NCBI GenBank assembly: GCA_028554755.1
Contig: JAPTOF010000020.1
Span: 3,353,001-3,417,000 of the forward strand
Length of the DNA stretch: 64,000 nt
Reading direction: 5' to 3'
Origin: Cordia subcordata
Lineage: Eukaryota; Streptophyta; Magnoliopsida; Boraginales; Cordiaceae
Shown: piece after piece, positions 31,706-43,962 of the stretch
How positions within the stretch are numbered: position 1 is the first letter of the stretch
How the letters are laid out: each line of letters starts with the position of its first letter
The notes under the pieces: model-generated
What the model was told of the DNA's origin: nothing
Seen by the model: the letters and a program-made list of their open reading frames with translations, nothing else
Database searches by the model: none
Translations under genes and position numbers: made by a program

Positions 31706-34700
31706 TTACAACATCTATATATATATATATATTACAAAATTAGAATTTATAAAATTTAAAAAATATCAAAATCCTTTATAATTACAAGCTACAATATTGT
31801 ATTCATAAATCAAAAGACAATTATATTTCATATTCTAATTTCTTTCGAACTAACAAAATACCACTTCTAATACAAAAAATATAGACAAAATTACAAACTA
31901 ATACAACATTTTCTTAAAAATAGATAAAAAAATTCAAAATTTTGAATCAAAATCTCAACTTCTACCAAGTTGTAATCCTCTTATCAAGATTTCAAACCAA
32001 ACATAACCACAATCCACAAAATCTCTCCCAAATTCAGGACCTGCACCATCAAGAACAACAACATGGGCTAATAGAAACACCTTAACAAAAGCCAAAAAAT
32101 AAACCAACTTTAACCACAGAAAAACAATTTGGATTTCTAATTTAACAATTAAAAGATTGGAAAAAAAACAAGAAGATAAAAAATAAAAAAAGAAGAAAGA
32201 ACTTTGTGTTTATTAAATACAAGGATTGTAAATGGCCATACCTACTAGTATGGCATCAGATAGACTTTCTTAATATAAAAAGAGAATTCTGATATCCTAT
32301 CTTGACAGTAAGACGATCGGCATGAAAATAAAGTTTATAATCGAGGCCTATAACACATTATTGCGGTTTGGGGAAAGAATCATCTTCTTAGTCTTTTCTC
32401 CACGGATAGGGCAATTCATAACCAACAACAGTTTTTATTCAACTCCTACGTTCTCCACTGCTCTTTCTTAGCTCAAATCAGGTCTAATAGACACATCGCA
32501 TGAGAAAAGGCCATAAGGGAAAAGGAAAAGGACATACGAGTATAGTGCCTTTTTCCCCCTCATGAAGTAAAGAAGAAAAGAAACGAACCAAAAGAAAGAA
32601 ACGCATGCTCTAAGGTTCTGAATTACACGAGTGAACAACTGCAGGTCATTTATCAATGGTTACCTTTCAGCCTTATATTCAGAGCTGAATATCATGCTTC
32701 CAAGTTGTGTTTTTCATAACTGACTTCTGTTACTTGCAGAAGTTTGCTTCTAGATGGTCTTGTAAACTAACTTCTAGTGTAGACACTATTATTGGTGTAG
32801 ACACTATTATTGAAAATCTAAGGAATGTTTCTAGGTAGAGATTACAGAGGTCACCTGCCAAAACTTCTTGTGAATGCTCCAGTACTTGCAGCCAACAAGT
32901 ATTCCGTTCTTTTTACAAGTAAAAGCGATTATGTTTTGCAAAAGTATGGACAAAAATACTTTTAAATGATGAACCTATATTCAGTGTGTTTTAGTCACAC
33001 AGATTTGACAGAATATCTGATGCCCTTACATTGTATCATAGATATTGTTCTAGGTAACTCTATCAAATTATATGATTTTAAGAGAGGTTGTTTCAGCAAA
33101 TATAACTATACCAAAGCTCAATTTTATCGGACTTTTAACTATAGATATATAAAAACATAAAATAGCTAAGCAATTCATGGACATGATTACAGATAGCTAG
33201 TTGCATTTAAAGCAACAGAGCATAGATTACTAGCAGAGAAGAACGCACAATAAACTTGTAGGAGGTAGATACTTCAATCAACTAACGTAGAAATGTAAAA
33301 TTGCAGGCAGGTTTACTAGAACACACACTTAATGTAGAATTTCACATATTCATCAGAAAAATAAGAATGAATTAACAAATAAAGCTCTAGAAAACCTGCA
33401 CATAAAGCTTGGGGACATTGCGACTGGTTCAAGAAATATTTCATGCATGTGACTCATTATCTTGAAACCTGATAATCTGAAACAACAAAAACATCAAATT
33501 TTATCAGGTCCAAAAGTATATTATGACAATTGTCAAGTCATATGGTAATAATCTCCAGAAGCATCAAGTAACTGGAGTAGTGCACTTTAGAAATGTCAAC
33601 TAGAAGAGGCAACTGTCTTTGTCACTTATGTTTATAATTAACATAAGTGAGGTGTTGTAATAATGTGGGAGAGTGACTTAACCTTTTCAGTGGCAAAGTA
33701 GTAATGTATGTATATTAGCAGTGATAAGAATCAGAAGGACAAGGGGAGAGTGCTTTCGACCAATTGGAAGGGCTAGATTTTTGGGAAGGACAATCATGCT
33801 CAATGGGGATTAAAGGCTAAGATAGTGTCTACAACTTTTCTACATGGACCTTTTCTTTGACCTCATTCACATACATCAATATTGCTGTTAGTTTGGAGCA
33901 ACTGTTCCATTAGTGATAAACTCATAGACAAGCAGAAGTTCTTGGACACTGCAGAAATCATAAGGTAAGAAGAAACTAAAAGTCAGTGAGAAAACTTTTA
34001 TTAGAATGCAGAAATGAGAAGGAACTTTTATTATTGATAAACTCATGCACTGATAGGCAGGTTTACCAAGTATCTTAACATGGAAAACAATGAACTATGC
34101 AAAATTAAGACAATGCTTAAGCATGATGTTGTAAAGTAAGCAGATAATTTAATCACAATAGTGAGAAAGTAAATAAGAAGCTAAGAATTAACCCCTTAAA
34201 TGCCTTGTTGTCTATCCTAAAGCTGATGCATGGAACATACTTTAGCCAAACTGGAATTCCTTAGAAAACACACATATTGAGAGTAAGTATATAGAAAAAG
34301 ATAACACCTTTATGGTCAATTTTGGGAGTGCAAATTCCACAAAAAAGAAAATAGTGCATATTGTGTGTCTATGTATGTGTGGGATAGAGTAAAAGAGAGA
34401 TTCATGGATGTTTTTAGATCTAGAGAAGAAAGCAGAGAATGGCAATTACCTAAATTTCCACTTTGCACAAACATAAGGGCTAATTCTAAGATAACTATAA
34501 AGCCTTGCTTTCGGAATGGTCTTAAGGAACCTCACCAAATACTATTTCCCTTCAAAATTATAGTGAAACCACACAAAACATATAATAAACAAAAGAATTT
34601 TGAGATAATAGTTATACCAAAACGAGCCAAACTAAAAGCAAAGAAAAAACTTTGAAAGATAATAGGAACACCAAAGTGAGCAAAACTTCCAAACAGAGTA

Positions 34701-35856
34701 AAATGCAAATAAAAGACTATAAGGAAAGAAAAACAAATGTACATTTCCAAGAGAAGGCTCATGAACATTCTAGAAGACATAGGTCTCAACCGCATCTAAT
34801 CCTCCTTTAGCCTTATTTATTAGATCATCCTATATCCACACCAACATAGAGCACAAAATAGCCACTATGCAACACAACAATACCAACTTGGAAACTAACT
34901 TAACTCCCATGTTTCTTACTTTGTATTCTCTTCAAGACTTATGTACAGTACCAATACATGTGGTTAACTCTACAAACAGGTTCATTTTACAGAAAAGTTA
35001 GAAATATCAATACCAAATTATAAGGGAGAAAGGAGGGGGGGGGGGGGAAGAAGGGAGAGGGATTGAGAACTCAACCTTCTAATAGGGTAACTAAATTAAA
35101 TGAAGTCAGGTTTATTTTAAATCTACAAAAATAAAGAAGTTACTAGCTTTCTCTTTATATATACTAGGAACCACAATCATTTACTTCAACTTTTAGGAAA
35201 TGGTTCTAGAGTTTCTGTTCCTTTAGGTGCAGCTAATCAAAAATCTATTTACAGCCTATGATTTTGTTTTCAGATTAACTGCTAAATTATGTTGACCATC
35301 TCACAGAATGCTCTTAAAAACGACTTTATCTGCATTTCTCTTTCATTTTTTCTTTCTCTACCAAGCCTTGAACCACTGAAGTTGAGGTTCTAACCATATA
35401 AATGAACCATCAAACTCAACAAAACCTAGTATCTACACTTAGGACTAAAAACTACTATCCAAGAACAATAGAAAGGCAACATTGCATCATCTTCCAACTG
35501 TGATCTTTGAACCTACAATAGAATGCATAATTCTAAATGAAAAGTTAACTTCAAATATATATCGTAATAGGTTCAGAAGAAAATTAATTAATTCAATTTC
35601 AGCATTACAAAATGAAGAAAATTAATAAATTCAATTTCAGCATTACAAAATCATAGAATAAAAAGCAATACTCTGCAAACTGATCATTAAAAGCATAGCG
35701 GCAAGACATTCCATTCCACAACACAGCTTAAAATACACGAATATTTTATTCTTTGAATAAAAAAAAGTTGAAACTTGAAGCGAGAAATGCATAGCACAAA
35801 TACGCATGATAAATGCTGAATAAGAAATATATAAAACTTAAAAAGCAGAAAATTAA
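31706..35856. other. no recognisable gene; less AT-biased, intron-like sequence
   Basis: Sequence quality resembles transcribed non-coding or intronic DNA (pyrimidine tracts, few long A/T runs from 32,000 to 35,500), but no exon with recognisable protein similarity was found on either strand. A run of 13 G residues lies at 35,035-35,047. The phrase aattaattcaatttcagcattacaaaa is nearly repeated in tandem at about 35,583-35,650. Confidence 0.4.
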
Positions 35857-35889
35857 GGGGATAGTATATATTAAGGAACACAAAATTTT
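35857..35889 (+). repeat. 33-bp direct repeat, right copy
   Basis: Matches 31,408-31,440 at 31 of 33 positions. After it the sequences diverge completely (ccataattaagg here, the CACTA-like tip there). Confidence 0.75.
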
Positions 35890-35997
35890 CCATAATTAAG
35901 GGGTGTGGTAAACATCCTACAAGCATTGCAAGTACTTATAATTCTAAGTGTAGCACGTCTTTCTTCTTCTTCTTCCTTTTCGTTTTATTTTATTTGT

Positions 35998-36003
<6 letters not shown>

Positions 36004-36036
<33 letters not shown>
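36004..36036. repeat. (TA)n microsatellite
   Basis: Uninterrupted ta run of about 33 bp. Confidence 0.9.
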
Positions 36037-36039
<3 letters not shown>

Positions 36040-36462
36040 TTAAGAAGTTGGCGCCATGAAAGTGTTTTCCGATTTCTTTTTTGGTTTGATGATTAAATTG
36101 AGCGTTTTTCATTTTGTTTTTGTTTAATGCTTGAGTCAGATATCGTACAACACATGGTCGTTTCTTTAATTTTTAAGAACTAATGTCACTATTTTTATCA
36201 TTTACAAGTTGATAAAAATATTTTTAAATAACAAAAATAACTTTTTGGCATTTTTAATTTTTTTCTTAAATTTAAGGAATGTCTAGACTAAAAGAATTGT
36301 TCAATATATTAATAAAGTGCTTTACTTTTAAAAAACTAATTAAATTTTGATTATATAATTATCTAAATTAAATAAAAATAAAATAAAATTTGCAGTATCA
36401 TAATCTACAATGAGAGATTTTTTTTTTTTTTTGGGTAAAAAATCTACAATGAGATCATCAAG

Positions 36463-36940
36463 GGCCTGTTTGGATTTTTTTTAAGAATTTTTTTTCTTGT
36501 AAAAAGTACATTATTTTTACAATAACTATTAGGCTTGATTTCTAAATAAATTATAATTTTATTTTATTTTTATTTTTTAAAAAAGGAGCTCGAATACACG
36601 TTCTTTTACAAGCTAAAACTTATCATAGTGCGCCTATCATTACTTTGGCGCATGTGTCGTCTTGTAAAATTTTTACATTACACTGTCTTTTATACTTTAT
36701 TTCCTGCTTATATAGACATGATAATAGATCACTTTGTATGCATGTAAGGATAATATTCTCCAACTTCCTTCATTGGGAATTATATCTATATATGTGTAAT
36801 TTCTTTTGGAAGGAATAAAGTTTTCAGGCTCCAGCTTTTGAAGGAAAAGAAAAATAAGCTAAAATTTTTAATTTCTTAAAAGAAAATTTTTTTAAAAATT
36901 TCTAAAAAAATACTTCGAAAAAAAGTTAATCCAGACAGGG
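36463..36940. mobile_element. MITE with inverted ends
   Basis: The left end is GGCCTGTTTGGATT. The right end read inward is CCCTGTCTGGATT. The inner flanks are also complementary (tttttttaagaatttttttt / aaaaatttctaaaaaaatac). About 480 bp and non-coding. Related word pairs (gagctcatttggat at about 42,471; gggctcg...ttggctttttt at about 38,130) suggest several members of similar families nearby. No clean target duplication was identified. Confidence 0.5.
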
Positions 36941-37084
36941 TAACACGATCAAGAGACCAGGATATTTTACACGTCAATGACTCCAAAAAGTAGCCATGTA
37001 GCAACTGAGGTCTAAACGTAGCAAATACAATATGGCCTCAAAGTTCCGGGACGTAGCCAATCATAACCCCAACACTCGTAGAGT

Positions 37085-37270
37085 AGTATAGAACAAACGA
37101 CATGGCATCGTATTGGAAAGAGCCCTTCTTCCTCGTAAAACGACATCGTGCCGGTCGAAACGACGTTGTATCCTGTTCAGCGCTCCAGTTTTTCAATCTT
37201 TCGCAGTCTACTCGACACATGCCGCTTCTCTTACACCTGGTAATGCTGCTTTCCAGCCACATCGTATTGG
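37085..37270 (+). other. possible first coding exon of an unknown gene
   Basis: A GC-richer island (36,960-37,270) contains a frame from 37,113 rich in Arg, Lys, Ser and Thr with few acidic residues (MERALLPRKTTSCRSKRR...), the composition of an organellar targeting peptide. It runs to a plausible donor (cgtattg|gtaaatc, about 37,271). A second overlapping frame starts at 37,102. No downstream exon with recognisable similarity was found, so this may be a gene start whose body is lost, or non-coding. Confidence 0.25.
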
Positions 37271-38673
37271 TAAATCTCTTCTTGCTGGAACTGGGAATAT
37301 ATATATAATAATGTTGTTAACGGGATAATTATTCTTATGAATCTATGTAAGTAGCCCAACATATGAAAGAAATAAAGCAAGCTTTCCGTAATGCTTTTAC
37401 ATTTATGTCCTCCATCTGAAGTTTCTGGATTTTCTACGCAAAAAAAATCTGAAGTTTCTATATCTTGCTTGTGACATCTTCATCAACTACGTTTGTTTAC
37501 GCATGTCAATGCTAATTTTCAATTATTTCAATGAAATTTTTTTGCACTCCACATTATGTTATCTGTATTTAAACTACTAATTATCTGCATTATGTTTAAG
37601 ATGGAAAAGCTAACATCTTCATAGCAACGCTTAATGCATGCAATATATCTAGGGCTTTAGTTGGAAAAGTAGGTCTTACATCTCCACTTGGAAGCTTCTA
37701 TGCATCTTGAGATTCAAACACTGCTTAATGTGAATTTAATATGCAACACCACTGTTAGGATCTCCAAGGTAACATTTTTGAAGTGTGTGGTGCATTAGTA
37801 TTTTCGTGTGTCCTTTTAGAAGATATGCTGAGGTAATATTCCAAGTTCTTGCTGTAGAACTTGAGCATACACATAAGGGGCTTGGGACTCGATCTCGAAT
37901 GTTTGCTTGACCAGTGGTTGATCTCACGGTGAAAGTGCCTAACATTGCATCTGGAGGAAAATTCACTTGTTAAGTTATAGATATATATATATATATATAT
38001 AACTCAAAAGGGGATCTCTTTTTAGTTATTTGTTTCATGTTCCGTGCTTCTGATTTTATGTCTCAATTATCAAGTAATGCAATTTTTACATGCCCTTGCT
38101 CATCAAGTTATGTTGATGTTCATTGAGGGCTCGTCTCCATTGGCTTTTTTTTTTTTTTTTTTGCATTTTGTTTTAACTTTTGGAAAATTTTGACTTCTAA
38201 AAAACGTTCCATTTGATTTTTTTTTCCTTTTTTAATAAAATAAAACCTTTTTTTTGTAAGGGTTTAGGGCTTTCATTCAGCCCTTTTTGAAGTCAATACA
38301 TATTCTTATTGCAAAATCAAAGTGCTTTTTTTTTTTTCATGAAAAAAGCCAAATTCAAACAAGTCCATAGTTACATGAGGTAACAAATTGTTGATATTTT
38401 TCAACTTTTTGGCTTATTTAGGTGATTTAGCAAAAAAGTCAAAAGAAAAAGGAAGAAGAAAACTTGTTTAATTTTCAGGATTGCTCTTGTTAACAGAATG
38501 GAGAATAAAGGCACGTGGCAACCCATCAAATGAAAAACATAAGGTAAAGTAGTTTTAAAAGTCCTTCTGTTCCCTCACATTTACTAGCTATTCAATTGTT
38601 GTTCTTGAACATTATCATCAGGTAGTGGCCTCATGCTCGGTTTGTTATAAATCCCTGTACTAAGCAGGACTGG

Positions 38674-41277
38674 ATGAGCAAACTACCAGATGAAATTCTA
38701 ATAATGATATTGTCACGTTTGCCCATGAAAGAGGCAATGAGGACAAGACTGCTTTCTCGTAAGTGGAAAAATTTTTGGAAATTTTTCTCCGGGTACATGG
38801 ACTTTGACGCAATGAAAACGATGTCCCTTGTGTATTGGGGAAGTAAAAATGCTAAAATTGACGCATGTAAGTTTAGGGACTGGGTAAATCGAGTCTTGGA
38901 TGCTCATCAAGAAACATCCGTACAAGGACTAAGAGTTCCATATGATATGGGTGTGTATTTTGTTAAGGACATTGATAGATGGATAGACTATGCAATGACG
39001 AAAAAGGTTCAAAGGCTTGAGCTGGATTTGTCTCATCATATTAGTTGTCATAAGCATCCTGAGGATATGTACACATTCCCAGCTTCGTTGTTGGAGTTGC
39101 CTCGCAGTCATTCAAACTTCGACAATCTAACTTCCTTAGGCTTCAAGTCTGTAAACGTGACTGAACAAGTCCTCGCATATTTCTTATCCAATTGCCCGCT
39201 CCTTAAGCATTTGTGTGTGCATGATGTACCAAATATAGGCTGTTTTAGTGTTACTGGTCCAAGACTCAAATTGAAGGAGTTGGAGATCTTGTATTGCCAA
39301 CATTTATACGATCTCAAGATTTCAGCTGCGGAACTTGTCGTTTTCAATTATGCAGGCCGGTGGATTACTACGTCTCTAGAAGATGCTCCTCGCCTCTCTT
39401 CCATTTCCCTTGGGGGTGATTACTGTAGAAGCTTCTTTCCTAGATTTAGATTGCTTCCGTTCGACTTCTCTCAACTTGAGAAATTGGCACTCGACTTGGA
39501 TGACATGGTTTGTTTGTTTTATAATTCTTTACTCTATCAGATCTCTCTCTCTCTATATATTTCTATTGTATTTAAGTTTCACTACAATGTCTAATTTATT
39601 ACATCTAGGTTCTTGAGGAGCCTTGGAGTTTTCTTATGTTGCCAGATTTTAACAATTTTAAGCAATTGGAGATAAGATTCAGAGATTATGATAACCAATG
39701 CATCCTCTTCCTAAATACATTGGTGTGGTCATTTCCTCAGTTATGTAAGTTTGTGCTGAAGGTACGTCAGTGCTTGAAGGAAACTTAAAGTTGTCTTCTA
39801 ATTTATTTTTGAGTTTTTGTATAATTTAATCCCCTTGCTCTTTGTGTGTGATTAAAGTTGTCTTCTAATTTATTTTTGAGTTTTGTATAATTTTATCCCC
39901 TTGCTCTTTGTGTGTGATCTCCCTCATTTTTTCCCATTACTATTTATTCCTGATATTGTTAAACCCACGTTTTGCTCCACCATACTAAGGGCTTGTTCGG
40001 CAAATTTAGCTGTTAGCTGATAGCTGTTTGAGTAGCTGATAGCTGTTTAGGTAGCTGATAGCTGTTGTATTTTAACTGTTAGCGGATAGCTGTTTAACTA
40101 GCTGATTGAACAAAATATGTTCAGTAAAATTAGATGTTAGATTAGCTGATGAATGTTAAATGACGTAAAAGGACATTGATATCCTGTCATTATTATTATT
40201 GTTATTATGATAATTGTAATTACTATTACTATTATAGGAATAAGATAATATATTTCATAATTAGATATTTATTTTCATAATCATATTTTAATATTAAAGT
40301 GTAACTAATTTTTTGATAAAACATTTATATCAATATTAAAAAAATTAATTTTAATAGATTCAAAATTATTTTGTTAAAAAAAATTTACTAATAAAACTTA
40401 TGCTTTTAGTAATGTTGATTATATAGAAATTGAAATTCATTTTTATATTATTTCTTATTTATATTTGTAAAAGAAAAGGTAAAAATATAGAAAGAGATTG
40501 GAAAGAGAATAGAAAAATCAAAAAATACAAAAGGGTAGAATTGCCAAAAAAAAACATGAAAAGCTAAAAGCTACCTGAAACGCTAAATTTTTTAGCTTTT
40601 GAGAAACGCTAGTTGAAACGCTAAAAGCTACCTAAAAAGTTACTTAAAACGCTAGTTTATCGAACAACAATAATTTATCAAAATAGCGTTTTGACTGGTC
40701 AAAACGCTAAACGTTACTTGAAAAACTGTTGCCGAACACTAAGAATATATTTTGTCCTAATTGACATTTTCTATTGTTCTCATGCCTCACTTTTCTCTTT
40801 TCTCTTTTTTTTTTTTCACCCTCCACATTGTGATTGATAGTACAATATCGACGAGAGTTTTCTGAAACATTGGCCACAGGTACATAATATCTTAAACTTT
40901 TGTTGATGTATTGTTCTTATTTGTTGCAAGCAAATGATACATTAATAAATTACAAACTGTTGCAGTCATACGTAGAATCATTAAAGAGGTTAGAGAAGAG
41001 AAATCGAGATTACTGGCTAGAAGTGATAAAACACGAACATCTTAAAGTGGTCGAGTTTTCAGGCTGGGTCGGGCTGAAAACTGATCTTGAGCTTGCCATG
41101 TTTCTGCTTGAAAAAGCAATCTCTCTTGAGAAGATGATCATTGATACTCGTGATCCATTTCGGTTGAAGAACGAGTTGGATTTGGGTTCGACCGAGAAGA
41201 GGAAAGCTGCCAGAGAATGTGCTGCCAACAAGCTAGCCCCAAAATTACCTCAAGGAGTTAGTTTAGATATAATTTAA
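38674..41277 (+). CDS. F-box protein with leucine-rich and FBD-like C-terminal region
   Basis: Four exons join in phase: 38,674-39,507, 39,609-39,761, 40,841-40,879 and 40,966-41,277, giving 445 aa with GT-AG introns. Residues 1-40 form an F-box (LPDEILIMILSRLPMKEAMRTRLLSRKW), which in this family binds SKP1 in an SCF ubiquitin ligase. Residues about 130-280 have leucine-rich repeat-like segments (NLTSLGFKSVNVTEQVLAYFL, LKHLCVHDV, LKELEILYC). The end (EHLKVVEFSGWVGLKTDLEL, LLEKAISLEKMIID) is FBD-like and probably helps choose the substrate, which is unknown. The length fits the F-box/LRR/FBD class. Intron 2 contains a MITE (39,988-40,740) and a 66-bp tandem duplication. A ttataaat word lies only 28 bp before the ATG. 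The copy at 47,027 is broken, so this is the surviving member. Confidence 0.88.
39785..39917 (+). repeat. 66-bp tandem duplication in F-box intron 2
   Basis: Two adjacent copies of a segment with cttctaatttatttttgagt and ccccttgctctttgtgtgtg. The homologous intron of copy 2 (about 49,140-49,205) has only one, so the tandem arose after the segmental duplication. Confidence 0.85.
39988..40740. mobile_element. hAT-type MITE in intron 2 of the F-box gene
   Basis: The left end is gggcttgttcggcaaa, and the right end read inward is agtgttcggcaac. The flanks atactaag (39,982) and acactaag (40,736) match at 7 of 8 positions, an 8-bp hAT-type duplication, although the exact tip cannot be fixed to the base. 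The homologous intron of the duplicated copy (about 49,555-49,575) lacks the insert and reads straight through. An imperfect tandem gtagctgatagctgttt array lies near the left end. A truncated relative lies at 5960-6475. Confidence 0.75.
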
Positions 41278-41280
41278 TAT

Positions 41281-41735
41281 TTGAATTCTATATACACGCT
41301 CTTTGTGATTAAATTATGCTTGAACCATGCATAAATTCGCTCAAGTTAAAATATTATCAGTCTTTCAATCTTCATCTGTTACCTTTTGTTCTCTTTTTTC
41401 TCTCTTTCTCTTTTCACATCGCACTTTGCTTGTGATATTCATTGTCATGTGCTCGTCTTTTTGTCCAAATTTTAATGTCAAATCAACAAAAGGACTAACC
41501 ATTAGAAAAAGTAAGGGACTAAATGGTGTTACTTATAAAAATGGGGACTAAATTGACAAACATGCAGAAAAGCGGAAACTACCGCGGTGGGTAACCCAAA
41601 GAAAAGGCAATTAAAGAGTTGTACTATAAAATCAGGGTTAAGGCCATGAAATCATTGCACCATCGCGCAGATAGCATAACAACTTAAATATACAAGAAGG
41701 GTAGTAGTATACTTGAGAAAAGTAAAACCATGGCC
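41281..41735. other. spacer between F-box gene and GASA remnant
   Basis: 3' flank of the F-box gene, shared with copy 2 (49,953-50,500). No separate gene is seen. Confidence 0.5.
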
Positions 41736-41740
41736 TAGAT

Positions 41741-41980
41741 TCATTCTAGAAAAACATTTTGCAGCAGATTGAGGTTTTGATTTAGGCTTAAGAGTAGTAG
41801 TATACTTGGTTTGGTTGCATGAGTGGTCTTGTCGGTGTAGCATTTCCCGCAAAGTTCTCTGTTGCCTGAAGTGCCCGAAGGCACACTTTTGCATCTGGCG
41901 CAGCTTGTCCCGCATGCCCTCGCGTACAAATTTGGCTTGCGAATGTAAGCTGCATCTCACCTCGCATAATGCTCCACAAT
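41741..41980 (-). pseudogene. GASA/Snakin last-exon pseudogene
   Basis: Homologous to exon 4 of the GASA gene at 50,559. It begins at the same splice acceptor (ctgcag at 41,981-41,986) with DCGALCEVRCSLHS. A single-base indel near 41,930 then shifts the frame, after which YARACGTSCARCKSVPSGTSGNRELCGKCYTD can be read in another frame. Three of the twelve Cys are replaced or lost (the fourth by Tyr, two others by Ser), including the final KCP. The three upstream exons are absent, because similarity to copy 2 stops at the acceptor. It cannot make a folded GASA peptide. Confidence 0.85.
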
Positions 41981-41999
41981 CTGCAGAAATTTTGGTATA

Positions 42000-42710
42000 C
42001 TCAACACAAAATTTATTATGCTTTTCTTATAGTTTCTCTCCTAGGCTCTAGCCTTACCACATTGAGGTGATTTAGTTACAGAAGACACTTTTATCATTTT
42101 ATCAAACATTTTACAAGCTCAATCTACCTTTTCAGATTATACAAGAACATAATTAGAAAGATGAAAAACAGAAAGTTGTTGGACAGTCGACCCAAAGGTG
42201 TAAGTTTAATTATTGAAGGTGGGAAATATATTATGAAGGATTGCGAGTTATATCGCAGAACAACTTATGTAGGCACATCAGAAGTTGTTTTAGTTAGGAT
42301 GTGGAATATTTATGGTAATCCATCCCTTTGTCAAGTCATTCTTGAACTTCATGTTTTAACAAAGTAGTCATTTAAGATATTGATGTTTAGGATCATGATG
42401 TTTTCAGGAAAGCGTTTTCTTATTTCATAACATTATGAAAAGTCGAGCAATTTATCCAATTTTAAAACTAAGAGCTCATTTGGATTATTTTTTGAATGTG
42501 TTTTTTTCTATTTATTTTAAAAAAGGCATTTTTTTTTCAAAACTAAATCTAACTTTTGGAAAAAAGAACTTATTTTGAATTTTTTTAGAGTTTTTTTTTT
42601 TCCTTTGAAATCAAGTTAAATACTTATTGCAAAAATAATGGGATTTTTTTAAGGAAAAATACTTTTTATAGTATAACCTAAAAAATGAATTTTAAGATAT
42701 ATAAACTTAT
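42000..42710. other. intergenic, AT-rich, MITE-like words
   Basis: Contains gagctcatttggattatttttt (42,469), typical of a MITE end, and long T runs. A 68-aa frame at 42,161-42,367 has no recognisable similarity. Confidence 0.4.
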
Positions 42711-43155
42711 ATGTCCGTCAAATTAAATGGAAATTTCGTATTCTTGGATGATGTTAAGCAACCAAGCAACCACTTTGAAGTGTTAAGCAATGATGATTCG
42801 ATTGAAGTGAAAAAGAAAGCACATAAAGCACCGGTTGACTCCATTGCCAAGGATAAGGAAGATGCTCGAGACATGGATTATCCGGGACTTCAAAACTCCT
42901 TTTAGTGATGTTTGATCCATTTCTTTGATTGTGTATTGTTTTTCTTTTGGTTTCCCCTCTTTCCTTTTTTAGGACTTTGTTTAGTAGAAAGAGGAGCGAA
43001 AATCTCATTGGGACTTCCCCAACTTTTTTCTTTTCTCTCGGCCCCTCAGTCCTTGAATTGTAGGACCATGGTTAGTAGATTGAGGGGCTTGAACTAGGTT
43101 GTATCATTTTTGAGTTGAATAAAAATCTCACTTACCTCGTAAAAAAAAAAAAGGA
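42711..43155 (+). pseudogene. retroelement fragment, second copy
   Basis: Matches the 3' half of the fragment at 6760-7145: a short frame with FEVLSNDDSIEVK, then the shared non-coding tail (tgatgtttgatccatttc ... ctcattgggacttcccc ... aataaaaatctcacttacc) ending in an A-rich tract at 43,140-43,153. The zinc-knuckle part is missing here. The A-rich 3' end suits a retrotransposed sequence. Confidence 0.55.
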
Positions 43156-43169
43156 AAAAGAAAAAGAGG

Positions 43170-43812
43170 ATTTCTCTTCTAAACTTAATGGAGAATACGA
43201 CATGTGGTAAGCCGTAAAATGAAAAATATAAGGTAAGCGGTTTAAAAGCCCCCTCCTTTCATCACTTCTATTCCTAATTCGATTTTTTGTCCGTCTACAT
43301 TATGTCATGTAGTAGCCTCATGCAGAATTTATTATAAATTTCTATGAGAGAATGAGTTAAATGCCTCATTTTTAAAAAAGAAAACTAAAATATCATGTGT
43401 TTTAAACTAATGAATAAAATGTCCCAAAATTAAATTTGAAGATTAAATTCCAATAATGATATCGTCACGTTTGACTAAGAAAGAGACATTGAGGCCAAGT
43501 GTACTTTCTCATAAGTGAAAAATTTTGTTTAAATCTTTCACGGGTTGAGGCCATGTCCTCTCCCATAAGTGGAAAATTTTGTTTAAATCTTTCACGGGTT
43601 AAAATTCAATCTCTCATTATAACTTTACAGACCACAATAAATCCTACAGCACTCGACTGAATAACATGATTAGTTTATGTTAGTGATTCTTTATTTGATT
43701 GAATATCTCTCTATATTTCTATTGTATGTAAGTTTCAGTTCAAGGTTTTTGAGAAGCCTTGGCAATTTCGGTAACAATTCCCAGAATTTAGCAGCCTCAA
43801 GCAATTGGAAGT
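43170..43812 (+). pseudogene. F-box gene relic 3 (internally deleted)
   Basis: F-box 5' flank at 43,176-43,350, a decayed start region with atatcgtcacgtttgac, then a local tandem duplication of a 60-bp segment (taagtg-aaaattttgtttaaatctttcacgggtt, twice). It then jumps, as in relic 1, to actcgactgaataacatg (end of exon 1), an intron-like segment, and an exon 2 start (ggtttttgagaagccttggc, 43,742). The shared deletion and the preceding retroelement fragment tie it to relics 1 and 2. Confidence 0.65.
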
Positions 43813-43962
43813 AAGTTTCAAATATCTCTCTATATATTTCACTTAAGTTTCACTATAATCTCTAATTCCTATGTAGTTTTTGACAAGCCTTTTCCACTCC
43901 TGCATGGTAATGTGTCTAAGTGAATAAGCTAACTTAACTACTTCTGCATAAAAAAAAGTGCA

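Larger units (their letters stand above)
37970..41990. repeat. segmental duplication unit 1 (F-box gene + GASA remnant)
   Basis: Unit 1 is collinear with 46,420-50,760. The left edge is near aactcaaaagg / aacttaaaagg, followed by tatttgtttcatgtt. Shared landmarks are the F-box 5' flank, all four F-box exons, the phrase gggactaaatggtgttac and the last GASA exon. The right edge is just past the acceptor of the GASA last exon. The units are in direct orientation about 8.5 kb apart. Confidence 0.85.

Noticed and set aside
38639..38652. ttataaat as the TATA box of the F-box gene
   Set aside because: It lies only about 28 bp before the ATG, which would put the transcription start at or beyond the start codon. 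It is conserved in the relics but probably not the functional TATA box.
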